NCBI GenBank assembly: GCA_020847095.1
Contig: JADLCR010000090.1
Location: 1-42,441 of the forward strand
Direction of reading: 5' to 3'
From: Oligoflexia bacterium
GTDB lineage: Bacteria > Bdellovibrionota > Bdellovibrionia > JABDDW01
Length of the DNA stretch: 42,441 nucleotides
The position numbers and the translations under genes were made by a program. The first letter of the stretch is position 1. Each line of letters starts with the position of its first letter. The notes under the pieces are model-generated. The model did no database searches. It was not told where the DNA came from and saw nothing but the letters and a program-made list of their open reading frames with translations. Of the stretch, positions 7,761-15,806 are shown piece after piece.

Positions 7761-8835
7761 GAACCTCAGAAGATTTTTTTTCGAGGTAATGAAGCAACAA
7801 AGAAGTGTATTCCATGCCGGTCGGCATTTGCTCGCGCTCGTGCTCTACCTCTTCACCAAAATAGAAAACGCCCTGCCCCGGCGTTAAAATGATCCGTTCT
7901 TCACCCATAATTAGAGGCCAATTCTGAGCCGATTGCTCGCTTGGCTTGCGGAACGATTGGTCTAACATTACTGATGAACTAAATCGACACTGACGTCGAT
8001 CAAGATGTCTTCTCAAAACTGCCAAATTGGCGTACCTCACCCAATAATTATAAGACGCTTTCAGAGGACGCCCAAAAACTTGGCTCGTAAACTTACATAG
8101 CCCTTGGTGCAGCCGATTAGCCTCTGTCTCGGTGTGCTCCCAAAACCGATGCGCCACCATATCATCGCCGTAAACCGCAAGACCCCTCGTAATTCGTTCA
8201 GATAAATATTTTGAATAGCTCGAAGCCACGATGCGGGGAAGTGCCCATGGAATTTTTAAGTAACGCTTTTTCCTGAGTTCTTTTCGCCACGAAACAATAA
8301 GTGTCCTTCGGTATTTTGCGCTTACCCAAGCCTTAGGCACGAGCACTCGGCTGTGAAAAAGGTACTCATGGTTAGTTTTGAGATCCTTTAGCGGCTTTTT
8401 CAAGCTCTGAATTTGCGCCCTAGAATCGTGCGACATTTCGACTGAAATTTGCAGTCCGGTCATTGGGTCAGTCAAAATGCAGTTCTTTTGGATAGGCCGA
8501 AGCGACGGATTTAAAATAAAGGGTCCATCTGGCAACTGAAGGTCATGGATTTTTAAACCCATAAACCAATCCAAACTTAACTTAAAACGAGGTCGACTTT
8601 CGACCTCTTTGGAATCTATTAGTACTCCAATAGACTTCAAATTTTTCAAATCTTTTGAACTGAATATTTCTTCGATGTTCGAGTTGGCAGAATTTTGCAC
8701 CCCAAGAAGCTTCAAAAAAACATCTGGGGTGACTTGCGTTTTTAATCGTTCAACGGCCTTCCCAGGAACCATTACCCAAAACCCTTTTTGGTCACGAGCT
8801 AACTTTACTTCAGGATTCAAAAAATAGGTTTTCAA
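7753..8835 (-). CDS. Putative 2OG-Fe(II) oxygenase with unassigned N-terminal domain
   Basis: The C-terminal third has the spacing of a 2-oxoglutarate/iron oxygenase: RRHLDRRQCRFSSSVMLD with HxD at H277-D279, then NWP, ILTPGQGVFYFGEEVEHERE with H332, and a final GMEYTSLLLHY. H277, D279 and H332 would bind iron, and R334 may bind the co-substrate. Residues 1-80 look like a small alpha/beta domain ending in LKNLKSIGVLI, which could be a PqqD-like winged helix; this is tentative. The TTG start overlaps the stop of the HExxH gene, so translation is coupled. The gene is the last of a four-gene minus operon (11971 to 7753) and converges on the PqqD-like gene with an eight-base overlap. It probably hydroxylates or desaturates the island's product. 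Confidence 0.6.
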   Translation of the reverse strand: MKTYFLNPEVKLARDQKGFWVMVPGKAVERLKTQVTPDVFLKLLGVQNSANSNIEEIFSSKDLKNLKSIGVLIDSKEVESRPRFKLSLDWFMGLKIHDLQLPDGPFILNPSLRPIQKNCILTDPMTGLQISVEMSHDSRAQIQSLKKPLKDLKTNHEYLFHSRVLVPKAWVSAKYRRTLIVSWRKELRKKRYLKIPWALPRIVASSYSKYLSERITRGLAVYGDDMVAHRFWEHTETEANRLHQGLCKFTSQVFGRPLKASYNYWVRYANLAVLRRHLDRRQCRFSSSVMLDQSFRKPSEQSAQNWPLIMGEERIILTPGQGVFYFGEEVEHEREQMPTGMEYTSLLLHYLEKKSSEVLR

Positions 8836-9743
8836 TGTCTTAAACGAGGCTCAACAGAGGCTCGATTCCTCGTAGATGTTTGGAATATCGACTCTAAACT
8901 ATTAAACACCTTCTTTAGAAAATGAACGTCGCAAAGCGGTATTATCTCACTCGGTTTGAAAGCCAAGACCGATTGCATTGCACGCGCTTTCATCCATGTC
9001 GTATAGGCAGTTTTGCTAAACATTGGATTTAGATCCAAAGGAGTAAAACGACCCAACTTAACCCCATTTTTCAGTAAAAGCGACCGGCCTCTGGCGTTGT
9101 CGATTCCCCTCACCTGCAGGTAACCGAAGATAACTTGCGTGCGGAAAAAGTCGAACCTCTTACTCTTAGCCAGGGGCCCTGTGTCCGCGCTGGTTCGATA
9201 AACGACCCCACACACATTAAATGGCAAACCACCCTTTCCTAACTCGCGGCCCAATAACACATCCCGATAAAGCACTAAGCTTTCTTGAAATGCATATCGC
9301 TCAAGGCCGCACTCAACCCAGGGTAAGCTCTTGTTGATAATAAAATGTGACAACTCATGAAAAATGCTGTTGGAATATTCTAAAACCATTCTCATGGTCC
9401 ATATCCACTCATCACTGTTCTTAGTACTCAATCTCCAAAGTAATTCGTCGGCAATCGGGTTATAGTAAATTTCATGATTTTTGAGGTCGAACTCTTCAAG
9501 CGATCTCCCCACCGTGATAAACTTCGGCACTAACCGAGCCCCCAAGACATGAGCTAAAACTCTGTTTTGCCGGTAGAGTCGAGAGATATTATACAAAGAT
9601 TTATCAAATAATAATCCCTCTGCATACAGCGGGTCAGGAATTGAGAGACGAGATTCTCGTCGCAATAGTTCGGCAAGTTTTTTCTGGAAACTGGGATCTG
9701 CGCCACTTCTCAAGTCTTGAGTTGAGTACTGGGTATTCGACAT
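8832..9743 (-). CDS. HExxH-containing protein, putative zinc metallopeptidase
   Basis: The 303-residue protein contains FHELSHFI (H129, E130, H133) within a longer helix, followed by ECGLERYAFQE, which could provide the third ligand. This is the zincin signature but I do not recognise the family. No signal peptide is visible, so it probably acts in the cytoplasm. The start at 9743 is chosen because GAGGA lies eight bases upstream and it leaves only a four-base gap to the previous stop; a longer frame upstream would overlap. It lies between the unknown gene at 9748 and the oxygenase. In this context a role in cutting a modified peptide is possible but unproved. The motif could also be structural. 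Confidence 0.6.
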   Translation of the reverse strand: MSNTQYSTQDLRSGADPSFQKKLAELLRRESRLSIPDPLYAEGLLFDKSLYNISRLYRQNRVLAHVLGARLVPKFITVGRSLEEFDLKNHEIYYNPIADELLWRLSTKNSDEWIWTMRMVLEYSNSIFHELSHFIINKSLPWVECGLERYAFQESLVLYRDVLLGRELGKGGLPFNVCGVVYRTSADTGPLAKSKRFDFFRTQVIFGYLQVRGIDNARGRSLLLKNGVKLGRFTPLDLNPMFSKTAYTTWMKARAMQSVLAFKPSEIIPLCDVHFLKKVFNSLESIFQTSTRNRASVEPRLRH

Positions 9744-9747
9744 TTTT

Positions 9748-10713
9748 TTAATCCTCAATAAAATCCAACCACTCTTGAGCCTTATCAAGTTCTACAATCA
9801 CTTTCTCTTTTTGAGACAACCCAGACATTTGCAAATCCCTTCTAAAATTAAATCGATAAAAAGCATCTTGTTCTCTTTGAGTTTTGCGGGATTTACGGTC
9901 ATTTGGTAACTGAGGTCTGAGTTCAAAGCCGTGATGCTCCGAAATCAAATAACGTCGCCATCTTGTTTTCGCAGCTGTCGCTACCCTATTCTTTTTGAAT
10001 AAATGGCCGCCTGCCTGAAGAGCGTAGTGAACCAAATCGCTGTCCGAGATTGCCCTATGGTCATTCAAGTCCAAAATTTGCGCTTCCGAAAAACCCTTTG
10101 CCCGATAAAACTCTTCGTAAGTGAGAAACTTTAAGGGTCTGTTAATCGCTCCAAAGAACATCTGAAAAAAATGGGCAATTGCAAACCCCTTGTTCTCAAG
10201 TTTTTTGCTGTTATTCACAATTGGAAAGTATGCACCCAATGGCTGATTTGACTTATTCAATTCTTTCAAGTGAGGAACACACCAGCGTGGTAGCGTTGAA
10301 CGTTCGCTCACCTGCGCTAAGATCAAACTCCATCGTGGTTGTCCTAACACATCCCTGATCCGTGAATAAAGTCGGTACATTCCAAGATGGCGACGCCATG
10401 AGCCCGGCACTACGTGGGCTACTTTTTCGTGTATATACAATTTGAGTTTCAGATTTATGGGTTCCGGAAATCTTTTAAAAAAAAGAGTCAGCCCAAGTGC
10501 GCCGTCCCTAACAATGATGGGCTCATTCAAGGGGAGCGCCCTAAAATTCTTTAAATCAGCCAACAACACCGAGGTGGGACGCTCGTATCTCCAACGACTT
10601 GAGGGGCTAAACATATGAAAGTATTCCCCCCCCGACTGCTTTGACCAGTCGTCTACCAGCTGCCTTTTCACGCGACTGACAGTCTGTAAATCGTTAGTTA
10701 AAATACGGCGCAT
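9748..10713 (-). CDS. Unknown protein paired with a glycosyltransferase (family shared with 24217-25344)
   Basis: I do not recognise this 321-residue protein. It is basic and soluble, with several conserved-looking blocks: LNEPIIVRDGALGLTLFF (residues 61-78), INLKLKLYIHEKVAHVVPGSWRR (about 85-107) and SEHHGFELRP. The IH...VP..WR block also occurs in the protein at 24217-25344, and both genes directly follow, and overlap, a similar glycosyltransferase. The two are likely distant paralogues working with their glycosyltransferases. It overlaps the upstream gene by 20 bases and sits just before the HExxH gene. The ATG has GGAAG close upstream. Confidence 0.6.
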   Translation of the reverse strand: MRRILTNDLQTVSRVKRQLVDDWSKQSGGEYFHMFSPSSRWRYERPTSVLLADLKNFRALPLNEPIIVRDGALGLTLFFKRFPEPINLKLKLYIHEKVAHVVPGSWRRHLGMYRLYSRIRDVLGQPRWSLILAQVSERSTLPRWCVPHLKELNKSNQPLGAYFPIVNNSKKLENKGFAIAHFFQMFFGAINRPLKFLTYEEFYRAKGFSEAQILDLNDHRAISDSDLVHYALQAGGHLFKKNRVATAAKTRWRRYLISEHHGFELRPQLPNDRKSRKTQREQDAFYRFNFRRDLQMSGLSQKEKVIVELDKAQEWLDFIED

Positions 10714-11971
10714 AAACTTCCATGTAGTCCTTCATATTGTGCACATCATCTCCGAACGCCTCGGGCGATCCAAGGCCCTTCGAAAGCAAAACGGCCCTAT
10801 TTTTAAAACCCTCAAACAGTCGGATCCGGGATAGGTTGGCTAATTCGGAATCTAGCAAAGCCGACAGAGATTTAACAGAGAACTTTTGTTCAAAGTGAGA
10901 ACGAATAAGACCTCTTAGAAGTTGAGGATTCTCACGATTTTTCAAAACCGCTTGAAAATGGTTTTGCAGATCTAAAGTATTAATAAAAGCTCCAAGAGGA
11001 CTTGGGCGAACCTCAACAAATCGAACCCCCGGCCCCCTAAATCCCGAATAACCCGCCCAATTCGTCAGAATAGCTGGTACCCCTTGGCAAAGCGCTTCAG
11101 CTGGAGCCATTCCAAAGTCTTCATCATGAAACGTGCTCAAACTGACAAAGCAATCTGTTTCTTTGTACACCCGAGTCAGATCGCGACGATTTAAATGTCC
11201 AAGAAAAATAATGGAGGCTTTAAGCTCTGAAGATAATGAATCTAAAAACTCATTTATTAGTTCAAAATATATTCCGTTATTGTGACGAAAACCGAAATGC
11301 GCGCTAAGTATCTGATCAAATTCTCCAGCGATAAGTAATCTGACATTATTGTGTTTAACTCGAATCTTTAGAAATTCTTTGATCAAAAGAAGAACGTTTT
11401 TTTGTACACTAATTCGGCCGGCATACGCGAAAACAAACTCTTCTCGCCCCAATCTTAACTGATCTCTCACTGAAGTTTGACCTTCGGCTATCTCATCTTC
11501 TTTACAGGCGCTAATATGCACCGGAAATGGAAAGGTTCCCACGAACTGTGTTCCCTTGGAAATCAGGTTAGAAACAAATTTGGACTGCTTAGGTGACGAG
11601 CAAAGAAATCGCAAGCGTACATTAACCAAAAGATCTTGAATATCTAACCAACGCCACAGGTTCGTGGAGAAATTCCCATACACATGCACTAAGACCGGAG
11701 GCAAACACCGTGACCCATATGCCTCAATCAGGGCAACCAATAGAGCCGGAGGAGGTGGTTGATGATCTAAAAAAACAATTACACCGGGATTAAACTTAAA
11801 AATAGATCTCGCCTGCTCCCAAAGGTCGCGCTTTGACATTTCCAAGGTGTAATTAGTGCTCTTTATAGTAATCTGAGGCAGGTCTCTGTAGCACTTTTCA
11901 AGAGCGGGCAATATGAATTTGCAACTTACCCAAGTGGAAGGTTCAAAGGATTTAATTAAAGCAACCTTCAA
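10694..11971 (-). CDS. Glycosyltransferase, GT-B fold (GT1/GT4-like)
   Basis: The N-terminal strand KVALIKSFEPS, the central VFAYAGRISVQKN and the EDFGMAPAE segment (the EX7E motif of GT4-like retaining enzymes) identify a nucleotide-sugar glycosyltransferase. I place the start at a TTG at 11971, because AAAGG lies nine bases upstream and the first strand then begins at the N-terminus. A frame extending to 12031 adds 20 residues without a ribosome site. The enzyme resembles the one at 25310-26611 along its length (for example HVYGNF/HVYGDF and GYSGF). Both are followed by an overlapping gene of one unknown family. It heads the minus operon that ends with the oxygenase. The acceptor is unknown. 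Confidence 0.85.
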   Translation of the reverse strand: MKVALIKSFEPSTWVSCKFILPALEKCYRDLPQITIKSTNYTLEMSKRDLWEQARSIFKFNPGVIVFLDHQPPPPALLVALIEAYGSRCLPPVLVHVYGNFSTNLWRWLDIQDLLVNVRLRFLCSSPKQSKFVSNLISKGTQFVGTFPFPVHISACKEDEIAEGQTSVRDQLRLGREEFVFAYAGRISVQKNVLLLIKEFLKIRVKHNNVRLLIAGEFDQILSAHFGFRHNNGIYFELINEFLDSLSSELKASIIFLGHLNRRDLTRVYKETDCFVSLSTFHDEDFGMAPAEALCQGVPAILTNWAGYSGFRGPGVRFVEVRPSPLGAFINTLDLQNHFQAVLKNRENPQLLRGLIRSHFEQKFSVKSLSALLDSELANLSRIRLFEGFKNRAVLLSKGLGSPEAFGDDVHNMKDYMEVYAPYFN

Positions 11972-12059
11972 AATCGAATTCCTTTCGCTAAGCCGATTAC
12001 TCAATTTGCTGAGGTACCGCATTTGGATCAAGCGCCATACCTTGGCACCCCAGACAAGG

Positions 12060-12088
12060 TTAATAAATCAATTACTAAAATTGATCAA
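12060..12088 (-). promoter_or_regulatory. Candidate sigma-70-type promoter for the glycosyltransferase operon
   Basis: Reading the minus strand, TTGATC and TATTAA are separated by 17 bases. This is close to the -35/-10 consensus, about 90 bases before the TTG start at 11971. The surroundings are very AT-rich, so a chance match is possible. Confidence 0.3.
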
Positions 12089-12143
12089 TTACGTCTATGC
12101 TTAGATTCAACCTATTAAAGACTCAACACTCTCAGAGAAGGCT

Positions 12144-12596
12144 CTAAAAAAATCCCCTTCTCAAATTTTGGTTCAACCAATTTCTAAAAATCAATTTGAG
12201 ACGGGTGGCTAAGGGAATTTTATGACTGACTACTTTTCCCAATACGTGACCCTCAGGTATTGGTAAATCCTCACCAGAGTGCAAATTCCGGGTAACTAAA
12301 ATTTTTTGATCCTCTTTTTTGAAATAACGATTGATGTGCCAAATGTAATGACAAATCAGAATTTGTCGGCTCTTACACCAAAAAACGATAATGTCAAATT
12401 GAGATAACTCGAGAGTCGTAGTTCGCACCATCACATTTGTATTAGTGCCAATAAGAGGCTCCATAGAGCCCGAGGCAACGTTAAAACAAGTTAATTTGTT
12501 TTCCGTTAATTGACTCTTAAGCGCCAAAAACTTTTCGTGATCAACTTTTTCAAATTTAGGATCTTTATTAAACGTTAAATTTTCAGGCGTTTTCAT
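12144..12596 (-). CDS. S24/S26 (signal-peptidase-like) peptidase, no membrane anchor
   Basis: Residues 40-50 contain ASGSMEPLIG, the catalytic Ser motif of signal peptidase I-type and LexA-like peptidases (S44). QFDIIVFW, ICHYIWHINR and ILVTRNLHSGED follow, with HVLGKVVSHKI at the end. The second catalytic residue looks like a His (H83 or H87) rather than the bacterial Lys, as in the archaeal/eukaryotic S26B type. The protein is 150 residues and lacks an N-terminal membrane segment, unusual for a signal peptidase. Its ATG overlaps the 3' end of the radical SAM gene, so both are made together. S26-like peptidases occur in some peptide-modification clusters, so removal of a leader is a reasonable guess. 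Confidence 0.7.
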   Translation of the reverse strand: MKTPENLTFNKDPKFEKVDHEKFLALKSQLTENKLTCFNVASGSMEPLIGTNTNVMVRTTTLELSQFDIIVFWCKSRQILICHYIWHINRYFKKEDQKILVTRNLHSGEDLPIPEGHVLGKVVSHKIPLATRLKLIFRNWLNQNLRRGFF

Positions 12597-13674
12597 ACCA
12601 AAACTTTATCTGATTTAGCATTCCCACAAAATGACCATAATTTTCGCGAACCCACCAGAACTTAGATTGACTCCGGTCGACCGTAATCGATCGCCTTAAG
12701 TAGTCGAGCACTTCTTTGATCTCGTCTTTTGGCATAAACTTGAAGCTCACTTCTTGCGGCCAAATCACGGTGTTTATTCCCATGTAAACCTGTCGATCAT
12801 TACAGAATTCGTAAATCTCTGGGAGAGTCTTCCAGTTTTCTCTCATTGGACAAACAGCCAGCGACATGCCTTTGTTATTGCTACGAGTAAGTTCGATAAA
12901 AAACTCCAGATTAGTTCTCATAAGGTCGTAACTTGCGTTCCGACGTATCTTTTCGTAGGTCGATTTATCTAAGGAATCGCATGAGACGGTAATCGCAGGT
13001 TTAAGCTTGTAAAGCATTTCGCGTGTCTTATCGTTTAGAATTGTTCCGTTGGTCGTAATGACTGTTTCAATTCTAGGATTTATATTGATAATGAGGTCCC
13101 AGATTTTATAGTAAAGAGGATTCAAAAAAGGCTCGCCGCCTAAAAACTTAGCTGCGGCCAAATGGGCAATAAAGGGCTCAATTTGTTCAATGAATGCGTC
13201 ATCATAAGGATTTTGCAATGGCTCCAGCCTCTCGCGGTTTCGGCGAATTGAAGAAGAAAAGTACCCATTACACATAAGGCACTCGAGATTACATACGTTG
13301 CTGGTCTCAAATTCAAAAATTTGAGGCATTAAAGAATTCTTAGTAATCTTGCCAATCCCGTACTTGTCATAATCACGAGCATGTACCCCCTGAAAGTTTT
13401 CTGCCTCTAACTGTCTTTCACAAAGCCAACAGCCTTTGGATAAATTGCCCTCGGTCATGGCCTCCTGAAGTTCGGTGCATTTTGAGCCATTCCAGATTTC
13501 ACTTAGAGTATTCTTGGGGTAGGTGCCCAGTTTATAACTTCTGTTAAAACAACAGGCTGTCACATTGCCATTTTGATCAAAATTCAAATTCACAGATGGC
13601 GCATGACAGATGGCACTGAGTGCCGAAGGGTTTCGTGTTGAATCATATTTTTTTAGAAGCCGAGAAGGCAGCAT
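12583..13674 (-). CDS. Radical SAM protein with N-terminal Cys-rich segment
   Basis: The cluster-binding CxxxCxxC is C128, C132, C135 (SNVCNLECLMCNG), followed by FLGGEPFL and VITTNGT. An N-terminal SPASM/twitch-like segment precedes the core, with C23, C41-C42, C82 and C85, and a LGTYPKNTLSEIW stretch typical of such domains. This layout is found in enzymes that act on peptides or on complex small molecules. It is a clear paralogue of the protein at 22271-23656, sharing SNVCNLECLMCNG and the IRRxR context. It overlaps the S24/S26-like peptidase gene downstream. Its ATG follows a TAGCAT box with TCGACA 17 bases upstream and no ribosome site, so the message may be leaderless. The reaction is unknown. 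Confidence 0.85.
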   Translation of the reverse strand: MLPSRLLKKYDSTRNPSALSAICHAPSVNLNFDQNGNVTACCFNRSYKLGTYPKNTLSEIWNGSKCTELQEAMTEGNLSKGCWLCERQLEAENFQGVHARDYDKYGIGKITKNSLMPQIFEFETSNVCNLECLMCNGYFSSSIRRNRERLEPLQNPYDDAFIEQIEPFIAHLAAAKFLGGEPFLNPLYYKIWDLIININPRIETVITTNGTILNDKTREMLYKLKPAITVSCDSLDKSTYEKIRRNASYDLMRTNLEFFIELTRSNNKGMSLAVCPMRENWKTLPEIYEFCNDRQVYMGINTVIWPQEVSFKFMPKDEIKEVLDYLRRSITVDRSQSKFWWVRENYGHFVGMLNQIKFWYENA

Positions 13675-13728
13675 AACTAAAAATGCTAGCGTCGAATTTT
13701 TTAAATGTCGATCGATATTTTAACGAAC

Positions 13729-13763
13729 GGCCTTGACTTGAAAACCAAGGCCGGTGCTACAAT
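13729..13763 (+). promoter_or_regulatory. Promoter with embedded inverted repeat for the bifunctional glycosyltransferase
   Basis: TTGACT (13733-13738) and TACAAT (13758-13763) are separated by 19 bases. The -10 box ends six bases before the GTG at 13770, so the transcript is probably leaderless. The perfect inverted repeat GGCCTTG/CAAGGCC (13729-13735 and 13746-13752) includes part of the -35 box. The promoter at 26618-26650 has the same layout. Confidence 0.5.
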
Positions 13764-13769
13764 TATGCT

Positions 13770-15806
13770 GTGAAAATTGCAATTGTGACTTTCGAATTTG
13801 AGGGGCTAACGATCAATGGTGGCATTGGAACCGCCTATAGACGCATGGCCGAAATGCTTGCAAAGCAGGGTCATAAAGTTACAGTCGTCTTCATCCCCTT
13901 TGATTGGAATGAGTCGTTTAAGAAAGTAAAACAAGACTTACCAAAAAACTTAAGCACTTTTGAAAATCTTGGCATTGAGATAGAGTACTTATTAAATCCA
14001 CTGTTTCATACTGCCCACAATTGGACTCATGATGAACGTTCAATGCAGGTATATCGATATCTAAAGCAGACTCCGTTTGACGTGATTCATTTTCCGGATA
14101 ATTGTGGACTTCTTTATTATTCTTTGCTGGCAAAAAAATCAAATTTGGAGTTTCAAAAATCCATCTTTGTTGCAGGAGCACACGGCTCGGTTCACTGGAC
14201 CAACACTATCGACAACAACTACTCTCTTAATTCGATCTTGCTCGCAGAGTGGGATCGTAGATCAATTGAAATGGCCGATGCCTTAGTGAGCCCAAGTGCC
14301 TATATGCTAGACTTCATCGATAGTGAAAAATGGCGAACTCCACCACATTCAGTTGTGATTCCTAATGTCAACTACCTCTCAAGACGCAAAAGATATCGCA
14401 ATCGCAAGACTCTTAAAAATCCTTCCAATGGTTTGATTTATTTTGGACGCTTTGAACCTCGAAAAGGAATTTTTTCTTTCGTTGAATCTCTTAAGATTTT
14501 GCTAGATAAAAACATCGATATCGGAGCACAAACTCGACTGCCTGTGTATTTTTTAGGTTCTGCTCGCCCCCCTTGGCATAATTCCGTTGCTTATATCAAA
14601 GGTGAATTGGCCGCGTATCAAAAGAGAATTGATTTGCAGTTCGTATTGGAACTCTCGTCTGAACGAAGCTTAGAATTTATAGCCAGTCGACCTCGGCACT
14701 TGGTATGCATGCCCTCACTTGCGGACAATTCACCGTATGTCACATTAGAGTGCGTTGAACGCGGATTCAGATTTTTGACAACTGATCGCGGGGGCCAAAG
14801 AGAACTTATCGATTCTGCCGATCATCATTTTACACTCGCGGGCCCTGAACCAGAAAGGTTTGCTCAAGGTATAGAACGGCACCTTAAACAAAGCTTCAGA
14901 AATGTGGCACCCTCTAAGCTCGCTTTGCAGGCAAATAAACGATGGACCGAGTTTCATAAGCAGCTGTTGAGAAGACATTTGCAAATAAATGCTGTGAAGA
15001 GTGCCACCCCAAGTGAATTAGTTTCGATTGTTTGCGGAGCACCGCCAAGCGATAGCAGCCTAAATCTTTTTCAAACTTTGCTCTCAATTGCCATTCAAGA
15101 TTATCCGCACATAGAAATTTGCCTTTCAAGCAATGTCGACATCAGCCACATACCTGGAAAGGCGGGCCTTCGAATTAAGAAGTTTAATCAACCACTTTCT
15201 TCTACGAGTTGGCGTGAAGTCGCAAGACAAGCAACTGGAAAATATATTCTGTTTTTGGATCAAGCAAAACTGGCCGACCCGGCAGCTATATCTGAGATGG
15301 TTCGAGTCGCCGAAAATCAATCAAACTCCAAAGAGCGGATTTTTGCGGTCAACGGAATCATCGAAGAGGAGTTGAGGGGCAAAAAGCACCTCAAAATGCC
15401 CTATCCGGACGACATTATGCATTTGATGTTATTACCCTCATCGGGAAACTCGCATCTTTTATGGAATCGAAAAGAGCTAATTAAGATTGATAAAAAGTGG
15501 GCAGCAAATGTGCTATCGGATACTGACATGTACCCACTTTTTTCCGGAGCCCTGGCTCGCGGGGGGCGCGTGGTGCCCATTCCCAAAGTAGTTATTGAGA
15601 GACCCTTTCAGGCGAGCAAATCGGATTATGAGGCCTCGTACGCTCGGTTCAATGCTCTTAAGCCACAGATTGGTTCATTTTCTAAATCAAAGAGTCGTCA
15701 GATGTATGCGCTTTTGGCAATATACAATGACAGTAACTATCTTCGAAAAATCAACCATGAACTTACCAGCAAATTGCTCCAAAGAGCTCCGCAGACCATT
15801 ATTTAA
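13770..15806 (+). CDS. Bifunctional glycosyltransferase: GT4-like then GT2-like domain
   Basis: Residues 1-410 form a GT-B glycosyltransferase of glycogen-synthase/GT4 type, starting KIAIVTFEFEG and GGIGTAYRRMAEMLAKQGH. They include LIYFGRFEPRKGI and the EX7E-like region SPYVTLECVERG (about 322-333) and RGGQREL. From about residue 418 a second domain begins with LVSIVCGAPPS and DYPHIEICLSS, and has YILFLDQ where GT-A enzymes have DxD. This looks like a GT2 domain whose metal site is altered. The GTG start follows a -10 box by six bases with no ribosome site, so the message is probably leaderless. The 3' end overlaps the convergent cysN stop region by eight bases. The acceptor is unknown, but the neighbours point to a modified surface polymer or peptide. 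Confidence 0.82.
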   Translation: MKIAIVTFEFEGLTINGGIGTAYRRMAEMLAKQGHKVTVVFIPFDWNESFKKVKQDLPKNLSTFENLGIEIEYLLNPLFHTAHNWTHDERSMQVYRYLKQTPFDVIHFPDNCGLLYYSLLAKKSNLEFQKSIFVAGAHGSVHWTNTIDNNYSLNSILLAEWDRRSIEMADALVSPSAYMLDFIDSEKWRTPPHSVVIPNVNYLSRRKRYRNRKTLKNPSNGLIYFGRFEPRKGIFSFVESLKILLDKNIDIGAQTRLPVYFLGSARPPWHNSVAYIKGELAAYQKRIDLQFVLELSSERSLEFIASRPRHLVCMPSLADNSPYVTLECVERGFRFLTTDRGGQRELIDSADHHFTLAGPEPERFAQGIERHLKQSFRNVAPSKLALQANKRWTEFHKQLLRRHLQINAVKSATPSELVSIVCGAPPSDSSLNLFQTLLSIAIQDYPHIEICLSSNVDISHIPGKAGLRIKKFNQPLSSTSWREVARQATGKYILFLDQAKLADPAAISEMVRVAENQSNSKERIFAVNGIIEEELRGKKHLKMPYPDDIMHLMLLPSSGNSHLLWNRKELIKIDKKWAANVLSDTDMYPLFSGALARGGRVVPIPKVVIERPFQASKSDYEASYARFNALKPQIGSFSKSKSRQMYALLAIYNDSNYLRKINHELTSKLLQRAPQTII

